Translations under genes and position numbers: made by a program | From: Sphingobium sp. CCH11-B1 | Lineage (GTDB): Bacteria; Pseudomonadota; Alphaproteobacteria; Sphingomonadales; Sphingomonadaceae | Length of the DNA: 52,166 nucleotides | Reading direction: 5' to 3' | Assembly (NCBI RefSeq): GCF_001556865.1 | Contig: NZ_LSJY01000210.1 | Coordinates: 1 to 52,166 of the forward strand | In this document: piece after piece, positions 24,115 through 32,998 of the stretch | How the letters are laid out: every line of letters starts with the position of its first letter | Numbering within the stretch: the stretch's first letter is position 1 | Notes under the pieces: model-generated | What the model was told of the DNA's origin: nothing | What the model saw: the letters and a program-made list of their open reading frames with translations, nothing else | Databases searched by the model: none

Positions 24115-25524
24115 TCAGCCTTCCAGCTGGCGCAGCAGGGCACGCACGTCGGCATCGATGTCGGGGTTGCTTTCGCGCAGCTGTTCGATGGTGCGCACGG
24201 CGTGGATGACCGTGCTGTGATCGCGCCCGCCGAAGATGCGGCCGATTTCCGGCAGCGAACGCGGCGTCATCTTCTTGGCGAGATACATGGCGACCTGGCG
24301 TGGCCGGGCGACAGCGCGCGCGCGGCGCTTGGAGCGCATTTCCGCGGGATCGATCTTGTAATGGGCGGCGCAGGCCTTCTGGATTTCGTCCACGGTGATG
24401 CGGCGCGTATTGGCGCGCACCGCGTCCGCCAGCATCTGCTGCGCGAAGTCGAGGTCGATCGAGCGGCCGGTGAGCTGCCCATAGGCGACCAGCTTGTTGA
24501 ACGCGCCTTCCAGTTCGCGCACGTTCGAGCGGATCGAGCGGGCGAGGAAATCGATGACGGCATCCGGCACCGGCGGGTCGCCGGCCACCAGCCGCTTCGA
24601 TTCGAGGATGGCGAGCCGCAGGTCGAGCCCGGCGGGCTGGATGTCGGCGACCAGGCCACCGGCGAGCCGCGACAGGATGCGCGGATCGATCGATTCGAGC
24701 AGTTGCGGCGCGCGGTCGGCGGTGACGACGATGCGCGCCCCCGAATCGATGAGGTCGTTGACCGTGTGCAGGAATTCCTCCTGCGTCGACCCCTTGCCCG
24801 CGATGAACTGGATGTCGTCGATCAACAGCAGCCGGGCTGCCCGCAGCCGCGCCTTGAACGCCATCGTGTCGTTGGCGCGCATGGCGTTCACGAATTCCAT
24901 CATGAAGCGCTCCGCCGACATGTAGAGCACCGGCTGCTGCGGCGAATGGGCGGAAAATTCGGCGGCGATCGCGTGCAGCAGGTGCGTCTTGCCCTGGCCG
25001 GTGCCGCCATGGATGAAGAGCGGGCTGAAGCGCGGCGTGGCTTCGCCCGCCATCGCCTGCGCCGCCGAACAGGCGAGCCGGTTGGTATCGCCCACAACGA
25101 AATCGGCAAAGCCATGGCGCGGCTGGAAATTGGACGCGGGCGCTGCAGCCACGGCGGCGGGCGCGGGCGCAGCCTGTTCGACATGCACCACCTCCAGCAG
25201 GCGGAGGCCGGCCGAATCGGGCGCAGGGCGCACCCGCACGTCCCGCACCGACGCGCCCGCCGCGCGCCACGCCATGCGCAGGCGATCGCCGAAATGGCCG
25301 GACACGAAATTGGCGCTGAAATCGCTCGCCACCAACAGGTCGAGGGTCTGCGATTCGGGGCAATAATCGCCAAGCCGCACGGGCTTTAGCCACTGGTCGA
25401 ACATCCGGGCGCCGATATCGCGGCGCAGGCCGGCTCGGATCGCGGCCCAGGCCGATTCCAGGGCTTCGTCGGCCCGAATCGTCTGTCCATCCTGCCAAGC
25501 CACAACGCGCACCCCGTCCTTCAT
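24115..25524 (-). CDS. dnaA: Chromosomal replication initiator DnaA
   Basis: The 469-residue protein has domain I (ESAWAAIRAGLRRDIGARMFDQWLKPV), a short Ala-rich domain II (about 115-135), the AAA+ domain with Walker A GGTGQGKT (173-180) and Walker B LLLIDDIQF, and domain IV with the signature GGRDHSTVIHAVRTIEQL that binds DnaA boxes. ATG 25524 is used, with GGGAA upstream; readings from 25620 lack support. dnaN does not follow; instead rpsT lies upstream, the alphaproteobacterial arrangement in which dnaA is apart from the origin. Confidence 0.96.
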   Translation of the reverse strand: MKDGVRVVAWQDGQTIRADEALESAWAAIRAGLRRDIGARMFDQWLKPVRLGDYCPESQTLDLLVASDFSANFVSGHFGDRLRMAWRAAGASVRDVRVRPAPDSAGLRLLEVVHVEQAAPAPAAVAAAPASNFQPRHGFADFVVGDTNRLACSAAQAMAGEATPRFSPLFIHGGTGQGKTHLLHAIAAEFSAHSPQQPVLYMSAERFMMEFVNAMRANDTMAFKARLRAARLLLIDDIQFIAGKGSTQEEFLHTVNDLIDSGARIVVTADRAPQLLESIDPRILSRLAGGLVADIQPAGLDLRLAILESKRLVAGDPPVPDAVIDFLARSIRSNVRELEGAFNKLVAYGQLTGRSIDLDFAQQMLADAVRANTRRITVDEIQKACAAHYKIDPAEMRSKRRARAVARPRQVAMYLAKKMTPRSLPEIGRIFGGRDHSTVIHAVRTIEQLRESNPDIDADVRALLRQLEG

Positions 25525-25679
25525 CTTTTTCCCTGTTCCCCACACCCGGTACGCCCCGATACGGAGCGGCACGATTGGACGCACGAACCCAGTCAGAAAA
25601 GCCCCCGCCTTCCCGAGCACATGCGCTGAAAATCTGTCATGACGGCCAGAGGTCAGTGATTCGACAGCGGCCGGATTTC

Positions 25680-25880
25680 AAAAATAGACAGGGCGGCAGG
25701 GCCGGATCAAGGCCAAGACGGTTCAAAAAAATGAAATAAAGACGTTGACGCGGATAAGCGCCAAAAATCGGCGTTACTTATTTTTTTGTTTTTTATCAGC
25801 CTATTACTTCAACAAAACTATGTTGCAGCGCGTCGAATCGCGGGAAATGCGTCACTGTCCGAAAATGACATCCATGTGAA
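25680..25880 (-). promoter_or_regulatory. AT-rich dnaA upstream region
   Basis: Between the rpsT terminator and dnaA lies about 360 bp without a gene. The 25720-25830 part is strikingly AT-rich for this genome (runs of seven or more A or T). On the minus strand TTGGCG is followed 17 bp later by CTTTAT, a possible promoter, and the spacer contains TTATCC (25757-25752), a partial DnaA-box match. This fits an autoregulated dnaA promoter. Only weak DnaA-box matches are seen, so an origin is not supported. Confidence 0.4.
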
Positions 25881-25885
25881 TGCAG

Positions 25886-25919
25886 CGAAAAAGCCCGCCT
25901 CGGTGAACCGAGGCGGGCT
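25886..25919 (-). terminator. rpsT terminator
   Basis: On the minus strand, 28 bp after the rpsT stop, a stem of 12-13 bp (AGCCCGCCTCGG arms, 25892-25919) is followed by TTTTT. It is a clear intrinsic terminator separating rpsT from dnaA transcription. Confidence 0.88.
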
Positions 25920-25946
25920 GTTCAGGTCCGAGCCTTGTCGAAAGGG

Positions 25947-26210
25947 TCAGGCGAGCGCGCTGACAGCCTTGGTCAGGCGGCCGAACTTGCGCGCGGCGGT
26001 GTTCTTGTGCAGCACGCCGCGGGCAACGCCACGGGCCAGTTCGGGCTGAACGGACTGCAGCGCCGTGGCGGCGGCGGCCTTGTCACCGGCGGTGATGGCG
26101 GCTTCCACCTTCTTCACCAGGGTGCGGATCCGGCTGATGCGGGCGCCATTGATCGCGGCGCGACGCTCGTTGCGACGGATGCGCTTCTTGGCTTGCGGCG
26201 TATTGGCCAT
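25947..26210 (-). CDS. rpsT: 30S ribosomal protein S20
   Basis: The 87-residue basic protein has the S20 sequence pattern [17 protein letters not shown], then [19 protein letters not shown] and the C-terminal [22 protein letters not shown]. It binds the 5' domain of 16S rRNA early in 30S assembly. Its own promoter must lie in the 119 bp between it and mutM. The order mutM-rpsT-dnaA is conserved in alphaproteobacteria. A terminator follows. Confidence 0.97.
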   Translation of the reverse strand: MANTPQAKKRIRRNERRAAINGARISRIRTLVKKVEAAITAGDKAAAATALQSVQPELARGVARGVLHKNTAARKFGRLTKAVSALA

Positions 26211-26329
26211 TCTTTTCCTCGGTTCTCGTCAAATCTAGGGCAAGAGGCCCGATCAGATTCGCCGACCAGCCTCGTGAAGGTGCGCCCCTTACAGGGGAAT
26301 GGGACACCCGTCAACGGGGCGAAGCCGCG

Positions 26330-27142
26330 CTATTTCTGGCATTTCGGGCAGTAGAAGGTGGATCGCCCGCTCATCGTGCGCCGCAACACCACGCCGCCGC
26401 AGCCGCACGCTTCCCCTTCCCGGCCATAGACGCGCCACTGTCTGGAAAAATAGCCCAGCTCCCCATCGGGCCGCGCATAGTCGCGCAGCGTCGACCCGCC
26501 GGCCGTGATCGCGGCGGCGAGCACCGTGCGAATCGCTTCCACCAGCATGGCAAGGCGCTTGCCGCTGATCTTCCCCGCCGCCCGCGTGGGCGCGATGCCC
26601 GCCATGTTGAGCGCCTCGCAGACATAGATGTTGCCAAGGCCCGCGACGATCCGCTGGTCGAGCAGCGCCGCCTTGATCGGGGTCGCCTTGCCGCCGAGCG
26701 CGGCGGCCAGCCGGTCCGCGTCGAAGTCCGGGCCGAGCGGTTCAGGCCCCATGCGGGTGAAGGGGCTGTATCCGGTCCAGGCGTCGGCGCGCACCAGATC
26801 GACCGATCCGAATCGCCGCGGGTCGTTGAGCGTCAGGAGCCGGCCTTCATCGGTTTCGATCAGCAGATGGTCATGCGCGCCGATTTCCACCGGGTCGATG
26901 CGCCAGCGCCCTGACATGCCGAGGTGGAAGACCATCATGTCGCCCCGATCGGTTTCGATGAGGCCATATTTGGCGCGGCGGGACAGGCCGGTCACGCGCG
27001 CGCCGGTCAGCCGCTGGCGCAGGTCCACGGGGATGGGAAAGCGCAGGTCCGCGCGGCGCGGTTCCACCCGCACGAGCGCGCGCCCCTCCAGCACGGATCG
27101 AAGGCCGGCAACCGTCGTTTCGACTTCGGGAAGTTCGGGCAT
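26330..27142 (-). CDS. mutM: Formamidopyrimidine-DNA glycosylase
   Basis: The 270-residue glycosylase/AP lyase removes 8-oxoguanine. The mature N-terminus is Pro-Glu (PELPEVETT), the catalytic proline and glutamate, so the ATG at 27142 is correct rather than the one three codons earlier. Lys in LSRRAKYG and the H2TH region AGLGNIYVCEALNMAGI are present. The C-terminal zinc finger reads ACGCGG then GRSTFYCPKCQK: the first cysteine pair is CxC instead of the CxxC of E. coli, still four cysteines. It is divergent from ubiE. Confidence 0.95.
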   Translation of the reverse strand: MPELPEVETTVAGLRSVLEGRALVRVEPRRADLRFPIPVDLRQRLTGARVTGLSRRAKYGLIETDRGDMMVFHLGMSGRWRIDPVEIGAHDHLLIETDEGRLLTLNDPRRFGSVDLVRADAWTGYSPFTRMGPEPLGPDFDADRLAAALGGKATPIKAALLDQRIVAGLGNIYVCEALNMAGIAPTRAAGKISGKRLAMLVEAIRTVLAAAITAGGSTLRDYARPDGELGYFSRQWRVYGREGEACGCGGVVLRRTMSGRSTFYCPKCQK

Positions 27143-27224
27143 GATCCGCATCTAGGCACGGGGCGGGGGAATAACCAGCTTCTTGGCTGGAACGGCGATC
27201 AATCTCTGTCTAGAGGGCTTCATC

Positions 27225-27956
27225 ATGAGCGAAACAGCATCCTTCGGCTATCGCGACGTCGATGCCGCCGAAAAGGCGGGCATGGTCCGCGCGGTCTTTT
27301 CCAACGTCGCGGGCAAGTACGACCTGATGAACGACGCCATGTCGGGCGGCGCGCATCGGTTGTGGAAGGACCAGTTCGTGCGCCGGGTGAAGCCCAGGCC
27401 AGGCGAACAGATCCTCGATATGGCGGGCGGCACGGGCGACATCGCCTTTCGCATGCACCGGCATGGCGCGCAGGTGACGGTGTCGGACATCAACCCCGAA
27501 ATGCTGGCCGTGGGCGTCGAGCGTGCGCAGAAGAAGGGCTATGAGGGCCTTATCTGGTCCGAGCAGAATGCCGAAGAGCTGACCTTTGGCGACCGGGAAT
27601 TCGACGCCTACACCATCGCCTTCGGCATCCGCAACGTGACCCATATCGACAAGGCGCTGAAGGAAGCGCACCGGGTGCTGAAGTTTGGCGGGCGTTTCTT
27701 CTGCCTGGAATTTTCGACGACGACATGGCCGGGTTTTTCGGACGTCTATGACGCCTATTCGCACAGGCTGGTGCCGCAGCTTGGCAAGCTGTTCGCCAAT
27801 GACGCCGACAGCTATCGCTACCTGATCGAATCGATCCGCCGCTTTCCGCCGATGCCGAAATTCGAGGGGCTGATCCGCGACGCGGGCTTCACGGCGACGA
27901 AGGTGGAACCGATCCTGGGCGGGCTGGTGGCGATCCACAGCGGCTGGAAGATCTGA
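27225..27956 (+). CDS. ubiE: Ubiquinone biosynthesis C-methyltransferase UbiE
   Basis: The 243-residue SAM-dependent methyltransferase methylates the benzoquinol ring in ubiquinone (and menaquinone) synthesis. It shows KAGMVRAVFSNVAGKYDLMNDAMSGG, the SAM loop ILDMAGGTGDIAF, FGIRNVTHIDKALKEAHRVLKFGGRF and the C-terminal GGLVAIHSGWKI. ATG 27225 is chosen. ubiB begins 7 bp after the stop, giving an operon that runs on to dut. Confidence 0.96.
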   Translation: MSETASFGYRDVDAAEKAGMVRAVFSNVAGKYDLMNDAMSGGAHRLWKDQFVRRVKPRPGEQILDMAGGTGDIAFRMHRHGAQVTVSDINPEMLAVGVERAQKKGYEGLIWSEQNAEELTFGDREFDAYTIAFGIRNVTHIDKALKEAHRVLKFGGRFFCLEFSTTTWPGFSDVYDAYSHRLVPQLGKLFANDADSYRYLIESIRRFPPMPKFEGLIRDAGFTATKVEPILGGLVAIHSGWKI

Positions 27957-27963
27957 CGCGGGA

Positions 27964-29502
27964 ATGACCAGCCACGTCACCCATATCTGGCGGCTCCTGA
28001 AATGGGGGCGGACGCTGGCGCGGCATGGCGCGCTGCGCGGCATAGAGCGCGATCCGCTGACGCCCGCGCCGGTGCGGCGGCTGGTGCGGCTCGCCCGTTT
28101 CGGCGCGAGGGTGCCGGCGCAGCCGCGCTATGCCGACGCCTTCCAGGCGATCGGCCCGGCCGCGATCAAGCTGGGCCAGACGCTGGCGACCCGTCCCGAC
28201 CTCGTTGGAGAGGAAGCGGCGGCGGACCTGCTGCGCTTGCAGGATGCGCTGCCGCCCGTGCCGTTCGAGACGATCAGGGCGCAGATCGAGCAGAGCTTCG
28301 GCCGGCCGCTGGAGGCGCTCTACAGCCGGTTCGACGAAGCGCCGGTCGGCGCCGCTTCCATCGCGCAGGTGCATCGCGCGCTCACCACCGACGGGCGCGA
28401 CGTCGCGGTCAAGGTGATCCGCCCCGGCGTGATCGACCAGTTCAACCGCGACATCCAGACCTATGAATGGGCGGCCGCCCATGTCGAGCAGGTCGGCGGC
28501 GAGGTCGCCCGCCTGCGCCCCCGCCTCGTCATCGCCAACATGAAGCGCTGGACCGCGCGGGAGCTGGACCTGCGCCGCGAAGCCGCCTCCGCATCCGAAC
28601 TGGCCGAGGCGATGGAGGCCATGCCGGGATATCGCGTGCCCGCCATCGACTGGGACCGCACGACCGGCAAGGTCATGACGATGGAATGGATCGACGGCAT
28701 CAAGATCGCCGATCGCGCCGCGCTGATCGCCGCCGGGCATGATGTGAAGGATCTTGCCGCCCGCCTCGTCAACGCGTTCCTGCGGCAGGCGATCGCGGAG
28801 GGATTCTTCCACGCCGACATGCATCAGGGCAATTTGTTCGTGACCGCGAGCGGCGACATCGTCGCCATCGATTTCGGCATCATGGGGCGGATCGACCGGC
28901 GCGCGCGCATGTGGCTGGCCGAAATCCTCTACGGCCTCATCACCGGCAATTATCGCCGCGTGGCGGAAATCCATTTCGAGGCGCAATATGTGCCCGCCCA
29001 TCACAATGTCGCCGAGTTCGCGACCGCGCTGCGCGCCGTGGGCGAGCCGATGCGCGGCAAGCCGGTGCGCGAACTGTCGGTCGGCGGGATGCTGGACGGC
29101 CTGTTCGCCATCACCCGCGACTTCGACATGCAGACCCAGCCGCACCTGCTGTTGCTGCAAAAGACCATGGTCATGGTGGAGGGCGTGGCGACCGCGCTCG
29201 ACCCCGATATCAACCTGTGGGAAACGAGCGGCCCCTATGTGAAGGGCTGGCTGCGCGACGAGCTGGGGCCGGAGGCCAAGGCGGCCGACACGCTGATCGA
29301 GAATTGGCGCACGCTGCAACGGCTCCCCGCCCTTGTCCGCCGGATCGAGGATGCCTTCCCCGAGAAGGGCGGCGCGCCCCCGCCCCCGCCGCTCGGCGAA
29401 GTCAGGCTGATCCGGGTGGGCGGCGGATGGCGCTATGCGGCGGTCGCCGCGCTCGCGGCGGCGGCCGGGGCTGGCGCTGTGTGGCTGCTTGGCTTATCTT
29501 GA
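27964..29502 (+). CDS. ubiB: UbiB-family protein kinase-like protein of ubiquinone biosynthesis
   Basis: The 512-residue protein has the ABC1/ADCK signatures: KxGQ motif in AAIKLGQTLATRPDL, nucleotide loop ASIAQVHRA, VAVKVIRPG, the catalytic HADMHQGNLF and metal-binding IDFGIMG, and one or two C-terminal membrane segments (AAVAALAAAAGAGAVWLLG). It supports ubiquinone synthesis as an atypical ATPase that probably helps lipid intermediates leave the membrane. It directly follows ubiE. The next gene, mntA, begins 5 bp after the stop. Confidence 0.95.
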   Translation: MTSHVTHIWRLLKWGRTLARHGALRGIERDPLTPAPVRRLVRLARFGARVPAQPRYADAFQAIGPAAIKLGQTLATRPDLVGEEAAADLLRLQDALPPVPFETIRAQIEQSFGRPLEALYSRFDEAPVGAASIAQVHRALTTDGRDVAVKVIRPGVIDQFNRDIQTYEWAAAHVEQVGGEVARLRPRLVIANMKRWTARELDLRREAASASELAEAMEAMPGYRVPAIDWDRTTGKVMTMEWIDGIKIADRAALIAAGHDVKDLAARLVNAFLRQAIAEGFFHADMHQGNLFVTASGDIVAIDFGIMGRIDRRARMWLAEILYGLITGNYRRVAEIHFEAQYVPAHHNVAEFATALRAVGEPMRGKPVRELSVGGMLDGLFAITRDFDMQTQPHLLLLQKTMVMVEGVATALDPDINLWETSGPYVKGWLRDELGPEAKAADTLIENWRTLQRLPALVRRIEDAFPEKGGAPPPPPLGEVRLIRVGGGWRYAAVAALAAAAGAGAVWLLGLS

Positions 29503-29507
29503 GGGGC

Positions 29508-29804
29508 ATGACCCGCGAGGAAGCCATTGCCCGTTTGAAGCCGCATGAGGCTGAACTGCGCGCGGCGGGGCTGTCGGCGCTTTACTTGTTTGGGTCCACC
29601 CCGCGCAATGATGCGGGACAGGATTCCGATGTTGACCTGATGTGCGAAATCGGCCGGAGCAGCCGCATGGACCTGATCGCCTTTGCGGGACTCAAGCGCA
29701 GGATCGAGACCTATGTTGCGAGCCGCACGGATCTGGTCGAACGAGGGTCGATGCGGCCGCGCGTCCGCGCGCGGGCCGAGGCAGACATGGTTCGAATCTT
29801 CTAA
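29508..29804 (+). CDS. mntA: MntA-type minimal nucleotidyltransferase antitoxin
   Basis: The 98-residue protein has the nucleotidyltransferase motif FGSTPRNDAGQDSDVDL (GSx10DxD) and a following strand with VERGSM. In the HEPN-MNT systems this enzyme adds AMP to the HepT toxin and neutralises it. The ATG has GAGGGG just upstream, 5 bp after ubiB, and the stop shares a base with the hepT ATG (TAATG). The pair lies between ubiB and coaBC, so it is transcribed with housekeeping genes. Confidence 0.9.
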   Translation: MTREEAIARLKPHEAELRAAGLSALYLFGSTPRNDAGQDSDVDLMCEIGRSSRMDLIAFAGLKRRIETYVASRTDLVERGSMRPRVRARAEADMVRIF

Positions 29805-30154
29805 TGCCATCAGATTATCGGGATCAGGATCTGCTGGAATTGATGGTCGAACGGATCGAGCATATCCAACGCCGTCCGAGGAAGCTGGACGAATCGGCTT
29901 TTCTGGCTGATCAGGACGAAATCGACCTGACCTGTTTTCGCCTGCTGCACATGGGCGAAGCAGCCAACAAACTGTCCAGTGCCATCAAACTTCGTCACAC
30001 TGACATTCCCTGGATCCACATTTACGGTATGCGCAACATCGTCAGTCACGATTATTTCGGCGTGAACCCCGCGATCGTCCGGATGACGGCCACAACGAGG
30101 CTGGACCAGCTTCGCGCCCGGTGCCGCAGCGAGCTGGACAATCCACCCTCATGA
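29804..30154 (+). CDS. hepT: HepT-type HEPN ribonuclease toxin
   Basis: The 116-residue helical protein has the HEPN catalytic motif RNIVSHDY (RNxxxH plus Tyr; the Tyr is the likely AMP-modified residue) and the family stretch LTCFRLLHMGEAANKLS. It is a predicted RNase toxin controlled by MntA. ATG 29804 overlaps the mntA stop, and its own TGA overlaps the ATG of coaBC (ATGA), so the module is stitched tightly into the operon. Local sequence is less GC-rich than ubiB or coaBC, which points to insertion. Confidence 0.9.
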   Translation: MPSDYRDQDLLELMVERIEHIQRRPRKLDESAFLADQDEIDLTCFRLLHMGEAANKLSSAIKLRHTDIPWIHIYGMRNIVSHDYFGVNPAIVRMTATTRLDQLRARCRSELDNPPS

Positions 30155-31395
30155 CCCAGCGCGTCCTCCTCATCGTGTCCGGCGGCATCGCGGCGTACAA
30201 GGCGCTGGAGCTGGTCCGGTTGCTGCGCAAGCGCGGCATCGCGGTGCGGGCGGTGCTGACCGAGAGCGCCAAGCAGTTCGTGACGCCGCTCAGCCTTGGC
30301 GTGCTGACTGAGGATCAGGTGTTCGACGACCTGTTCGACCTGAAGGCCGAGCGCGAAATCGGGCATATCCAGCTGTCCCGGCAGGCGGACCTGCTGGTGG
30401 TCGCGCCGGCCACCGCCAACATCCTCGCCAAGATGGCGAACGGGATCGCGGACGATCTGGCGACGACATTGCTGCTCGCCACCGACAAGCCGGTGCTGGC
30501 GGTGCCGGCGATGAATGTGCGGATGTGGCACCACAAGGCGACGCAGCGCAATCTGGAGCGGCTCCACGCCGATGGCATCCACATCATGACCCCCGACGAT
30601 GGCGCGATGGCGTGCGGCGAATATGGCAAGGGCCGGCTGCCCGAGCCGGAGGCGATAGCGGCAGAGATCGAACGGCTGCTCAGCCTCCCGCAGCCCACCG
30701 ATCCTCTGGCGGACCAGCCGGATTTCGCGCGCGACGCCCGGCCGCTGGCGGGCAGGCATATCCTGGTCACCGCAGGGCCGACGCACGAGCCCATCGACCC
30801 GGTGCGCTACATCGCCAACCGATCGTCCGGCAAGCAGGGTTTCGCCATCGCAGCCGCCGCCGCGCGGGCCGGCGCGCATGTCACGCTGGTCGCGGGACCG
30901 GTCCATCTGCCCACGCCCGCAGGCGTCGACCGGGTGGATGTGGAGACCGCGCGCGAAATGCTCGCCGCCGTCGAGGCCGCGCTGCCGGCGGACGGGGCGA
31001 TCATGGTCGCCGCCGTCGCCGACTGGCGCGCCGCCGACCCTGCCGACCAGAAACTCAAGAAGGACGGGTCCGGCCAGCCCGCCCCGCTCGCGCTGGTGGA
31101 GAACCCGGATATTCTGGCGACGCTGGGCCGCCATGCCCAGCGCCCGTCCCTGCTCATCGGCTTTGCCGCCGAAACGCAGATGATCGCCGACCATGCGCGG
31201 GCGAAGCTGGCCAAGAAGGGGGCGGACTGGATCGTCGCCAACGACGTGTCGGGTGACGTAATGGGCGGCGAGAGCAATACCGTCCAGATCGTGACCGCCG
31301 CCGGCATCGAAAGCTGGCCCGTCCTGCCCAAGGGCGACGTTGCCGCCCGCCTCATCGAAAAGGTTGCCGATGCCCTCTCCGCTCGCCCCGATTGA
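30151..31395 (+). CDS. coaBC: Bifunctional phosphopantothenoylcysteine decarboxylase/synthetase
   Basis: The 414-residue fusion makes 4'-phosphopantetheine on the CoA pathway. The N-terminal CoaC flavoprotein has [16 protein letters not shown], the His in [29 protein letters not shown] and the active Cys in [14 protein letters not shown]; the C-terminal CoaB domain has [22 protein letters not shown] and KLKKDG. The ATG at 30151 overlaps the hepT stop. Its 3' end overlaps dut by 26 bp. Confidence 0.95.
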   Translation: MTQRVLLIVSGGIAAYKALELVRLLRKRGIAVRAVLTESAKQFVTPLSLGVLTEDQVFDDLFDLKAEREIGHIQLSRQADLLVVAPATANILAKMANGIADDLATTLLLATDKPVLAVPAMNVRMWHHKATQRNLERLHADGIHIMTPDDGAMACGEYGKGRLPEPEAIAAEIERLLSLPQPTDPLADQPDFARDARPLAGRHILVTAGPTHEPIDPVRYIANRSSGKQGFAIAAAAARAGAHVTLVAGPVHLPTPAGVDRVDVETAREMLAAVEAALPADGAIMVAAVADWRAADPADQKLKKDGSGQPAPLALVENPDILATLGRHAQRPSLLIGFAAETQMIADHARAKLAKKGADWIVANDVSGDVMGGESNTVQIVTAAGIESWPVLPKGDVAARLIEKVADALSARPD

Positions 31396-31825
31396 CATCC
31401 AGATCAAGCGCCTGCCCCATGGCGAGGGGCTTCCCCTGCCCGCCTATGCCACCGCGCATGCGGCGGGCATGGACGTGGTGTCGGCCGAGGAACTGGTGCT
31501 GGAACCGGGCGCGCGTCATGCCGTGGCGACCGGTTTCGCGCTGGCGATTCCCGAGGGCTATGAAGTGCAGGTGCGCCCCCGGTCGGGCCTGGCGCTCAAA
31601 CATGGCATCAGCCTGCCGAACACGCCCGGCACCATCGACGCCGATTATCGCGGCGAATTGAAGATCATCCTCATCAACCTGGGCGACCGGCCCTTCCCGA
31701 TCGCTCGGGGCGACCGCGTCGCGCAACTGGTGGTCGCCCCGGTGCAGCTTGCCAGCTTCACGGAAGTCGATAGTCTGGACGAAACCGTGCGCGGATCGGG
31801 CGGTTTCGGATCGACAGGAGTGTGA
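31370..31825 (+). CDS. dut: Deoxyuridine 5'-triphosphate nucleotidohydrolase
   Basis: The 151-residue trimeric dUTPase has all five motifs: [45 protein letters not shown] and the C-terminal [10 protein letters not shown]. It removes dUTP and supplies dUMP. ATG 31370 lies inside the end of coaBC, which indicates coupling; a TTG at 31340 is less likely. The coaBC-dut pairing is conserved in proteobacteria. Confidence 0.96.
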   Translation: MPSPLAPIDIQIKRLPHGEGLPLPAYATAHAAGMDVVSAEELVLEPGARHAVATGFALAIPEGYEVQVRPRSGLALKHGISLPNTPGTIDADYRGELKIILINLGDRPFPIARGDRVAQLVVAPVQLASFTEVDSLDETVRGSGGFGSTGV

Positions 31826-31829
31826 TGCG

Positions 31830-32234
31830 ATGACGATGCTGCTTTCGCTGATGCTGGCTGCCGCCGCCCCGACGGGCGCAGCGCCGCCCATGCCCGAGGA
31901 TCTGAGCAGCGTTCCCGTGATCGAGGGGTGGCAGGGGCGCCGCATATCGCCGCGATGGTCGGAAGATGTGGCGCGCTTCTACCGCAAGGGCAAATGCGCC
32001 GGCGCCACGCCCTATGAGGGCTCGTGGTTGCTGGAAATCGACATGCTTTTCCTTCTGTCGCCGGACGGCAAGCCGCTGAAAATTGCGCCAGTCAACGCGC
32101 ACTGCGAGCCGGTCGAATCCTTCGTCAGCGGCCGGATTCTCGGGACGTTGCGCAACAGCTTCCCCAAGAGCGACACAACAGAACCTCGCTGGATGCGCTC
32201 GCAGGTACGGTTCCTCTGGTCGGACGCGCCGTGA
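31830..32234 (+). CDS. Small secreted protein, function unknown
   Basis: The 134-residue protein begins with a short signal (MTMLLSLMLAAAAPTGAA). The mature part has GWQGRRISPRWSEDVARFYR, KCAGATPYEGSWLLEIDML, and two cysteines (KCAG, AHCEP) that may form a disulfide, ending in RWMRSQVRFLW. I do not recognise a named family. It starts 4 bp after dut and its stop overlaps the GTG of the next gene, so it is in the same operon. The longer frame from 31749 overlaps dut and is rejected. Confidence 0.7.
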   Translation: MTMLLSLMLAAAAPTGAAPPMPEDLSSVPVIEGWQGRRISPRWSEDVARFYRKGKCAGATPYEGSWLLEIDMLFLLSPDGKPLKIAPVNAHCEPVESFVSGRILGTLRNSFPKSDTTEPRWMRSQVRFLWSDAP

Positions 32235-32998
32235 CGCTGACCGACGAGCAGCTGGAGCGGTATGCGCGCCACATCGTGCTGAAGGAGATTGGCGGCGCGG
32301 GGCAGGCGCGGCTGTCTTCGGCCGATGTCGCGGTGATCGGCGCGGGCGGGATCGGCAGTCCGGCTATCCTCTATCTCGCAGCGGCCGGCGTCGGCACGAT
32401 CCGGGTGATCGACGACGACAGGGTGGCGCTGTCCAACCTGCAGCGGCAAGTGCTGTTCGGGACCGGCGACGTGGGCGCGCCCAAGGCGGAAGCGGCGATG
32501 GCTGCGGTGGCGCGGCTGAACCCGGACGTGAAGCTGGTGCCCATCAACGCGCGGATCGACGCCGGCAATGCAGCGCTGATCCTGCGCGACGCGGACGTGA
32601 TCCTGGACGGGTGCGACAATTTCGCGACGCGGCTGGCGGTGGCGGACGCGGCGCAGGCGCTGCGCATCCCGCTGGTGTCGGCGGCGGTGGGGCCGTTCGA
32701 GGGTCAGATGTCCACCTATCGCGGATGGGAAGCGGACAAGCCCTGCTACCGCTGCCTGGTCGGCGCGCCGGATGACGCGCCGGAACGCAACTGCGCGGAG
32801 ACGGGCGTGATCGGGGCGCTGACCGGCGCGATCGGCAGCCTCGCCGCGCTGGAGGTCATCCGGGCGCTGGTGCCGTTCGGCAGGGACATGGCGGGACGGC
32901 TGCTGATCGCCGATCTCCTGTCCATGCGGTTCCGCACCATCGACGTCGCCAAGGACCCGGCCTGCCCCGCCTGCGCGGTGGAACTGTGCGCCCCCTGA
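32231..32998 (+). CDS. moeB: MoeB/ThiF-family adenylyltransferase (HesA/MoeB/ThiF)
   Basis: The 255-residue E1-like enzyme has ERYARHIVLKEIGGAGQARL, the nucleotide loop VIGAGGIGSPAILYLAAAGVG, DDDRVALSNLQRQVLF, DGCDNFATRLAVAD and zinc ligands in CYRCLVG and CPACAVELC. Such enzymes adenylate the C-terminus of MoaD or ThiS. No rhodanese domain is attached. The start is GTG 32231, overlapping the previous stop. Which sulfur carrier it serves cannot be told from here; moeB is used as the nearest family name. Confidence 0.87.
   Translation: MTLTDEQLERYARHIVLKEIGGAGQARLSSADVAVIGAGGIGSPAILYLAAAGVGTIRVIDDDRVALSNLQRQVLFGTGDVGAPKAEAAMAAVARLNPDVKLVPINARIDAGNAALILRDADVILDGCDNFATRLAVADAAQALRIPLVSAAVGPFEGQMSTYRGWEADKPCYRCLVGAPDDAPERNCAETGVIGALTGAIGSLAALEVIRALVPFGRDMAGRLLIADLLSMRFRTIDVAKDPACPACAVELCAP

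Noticed and set aside
25525..25946. Chromosomal origin next to dnaA
   Set aside because: Only one or two weak DnaA-box matches are seen, and in alphaproteobacteria the origin is often elsewhere, near hemE; no support here.
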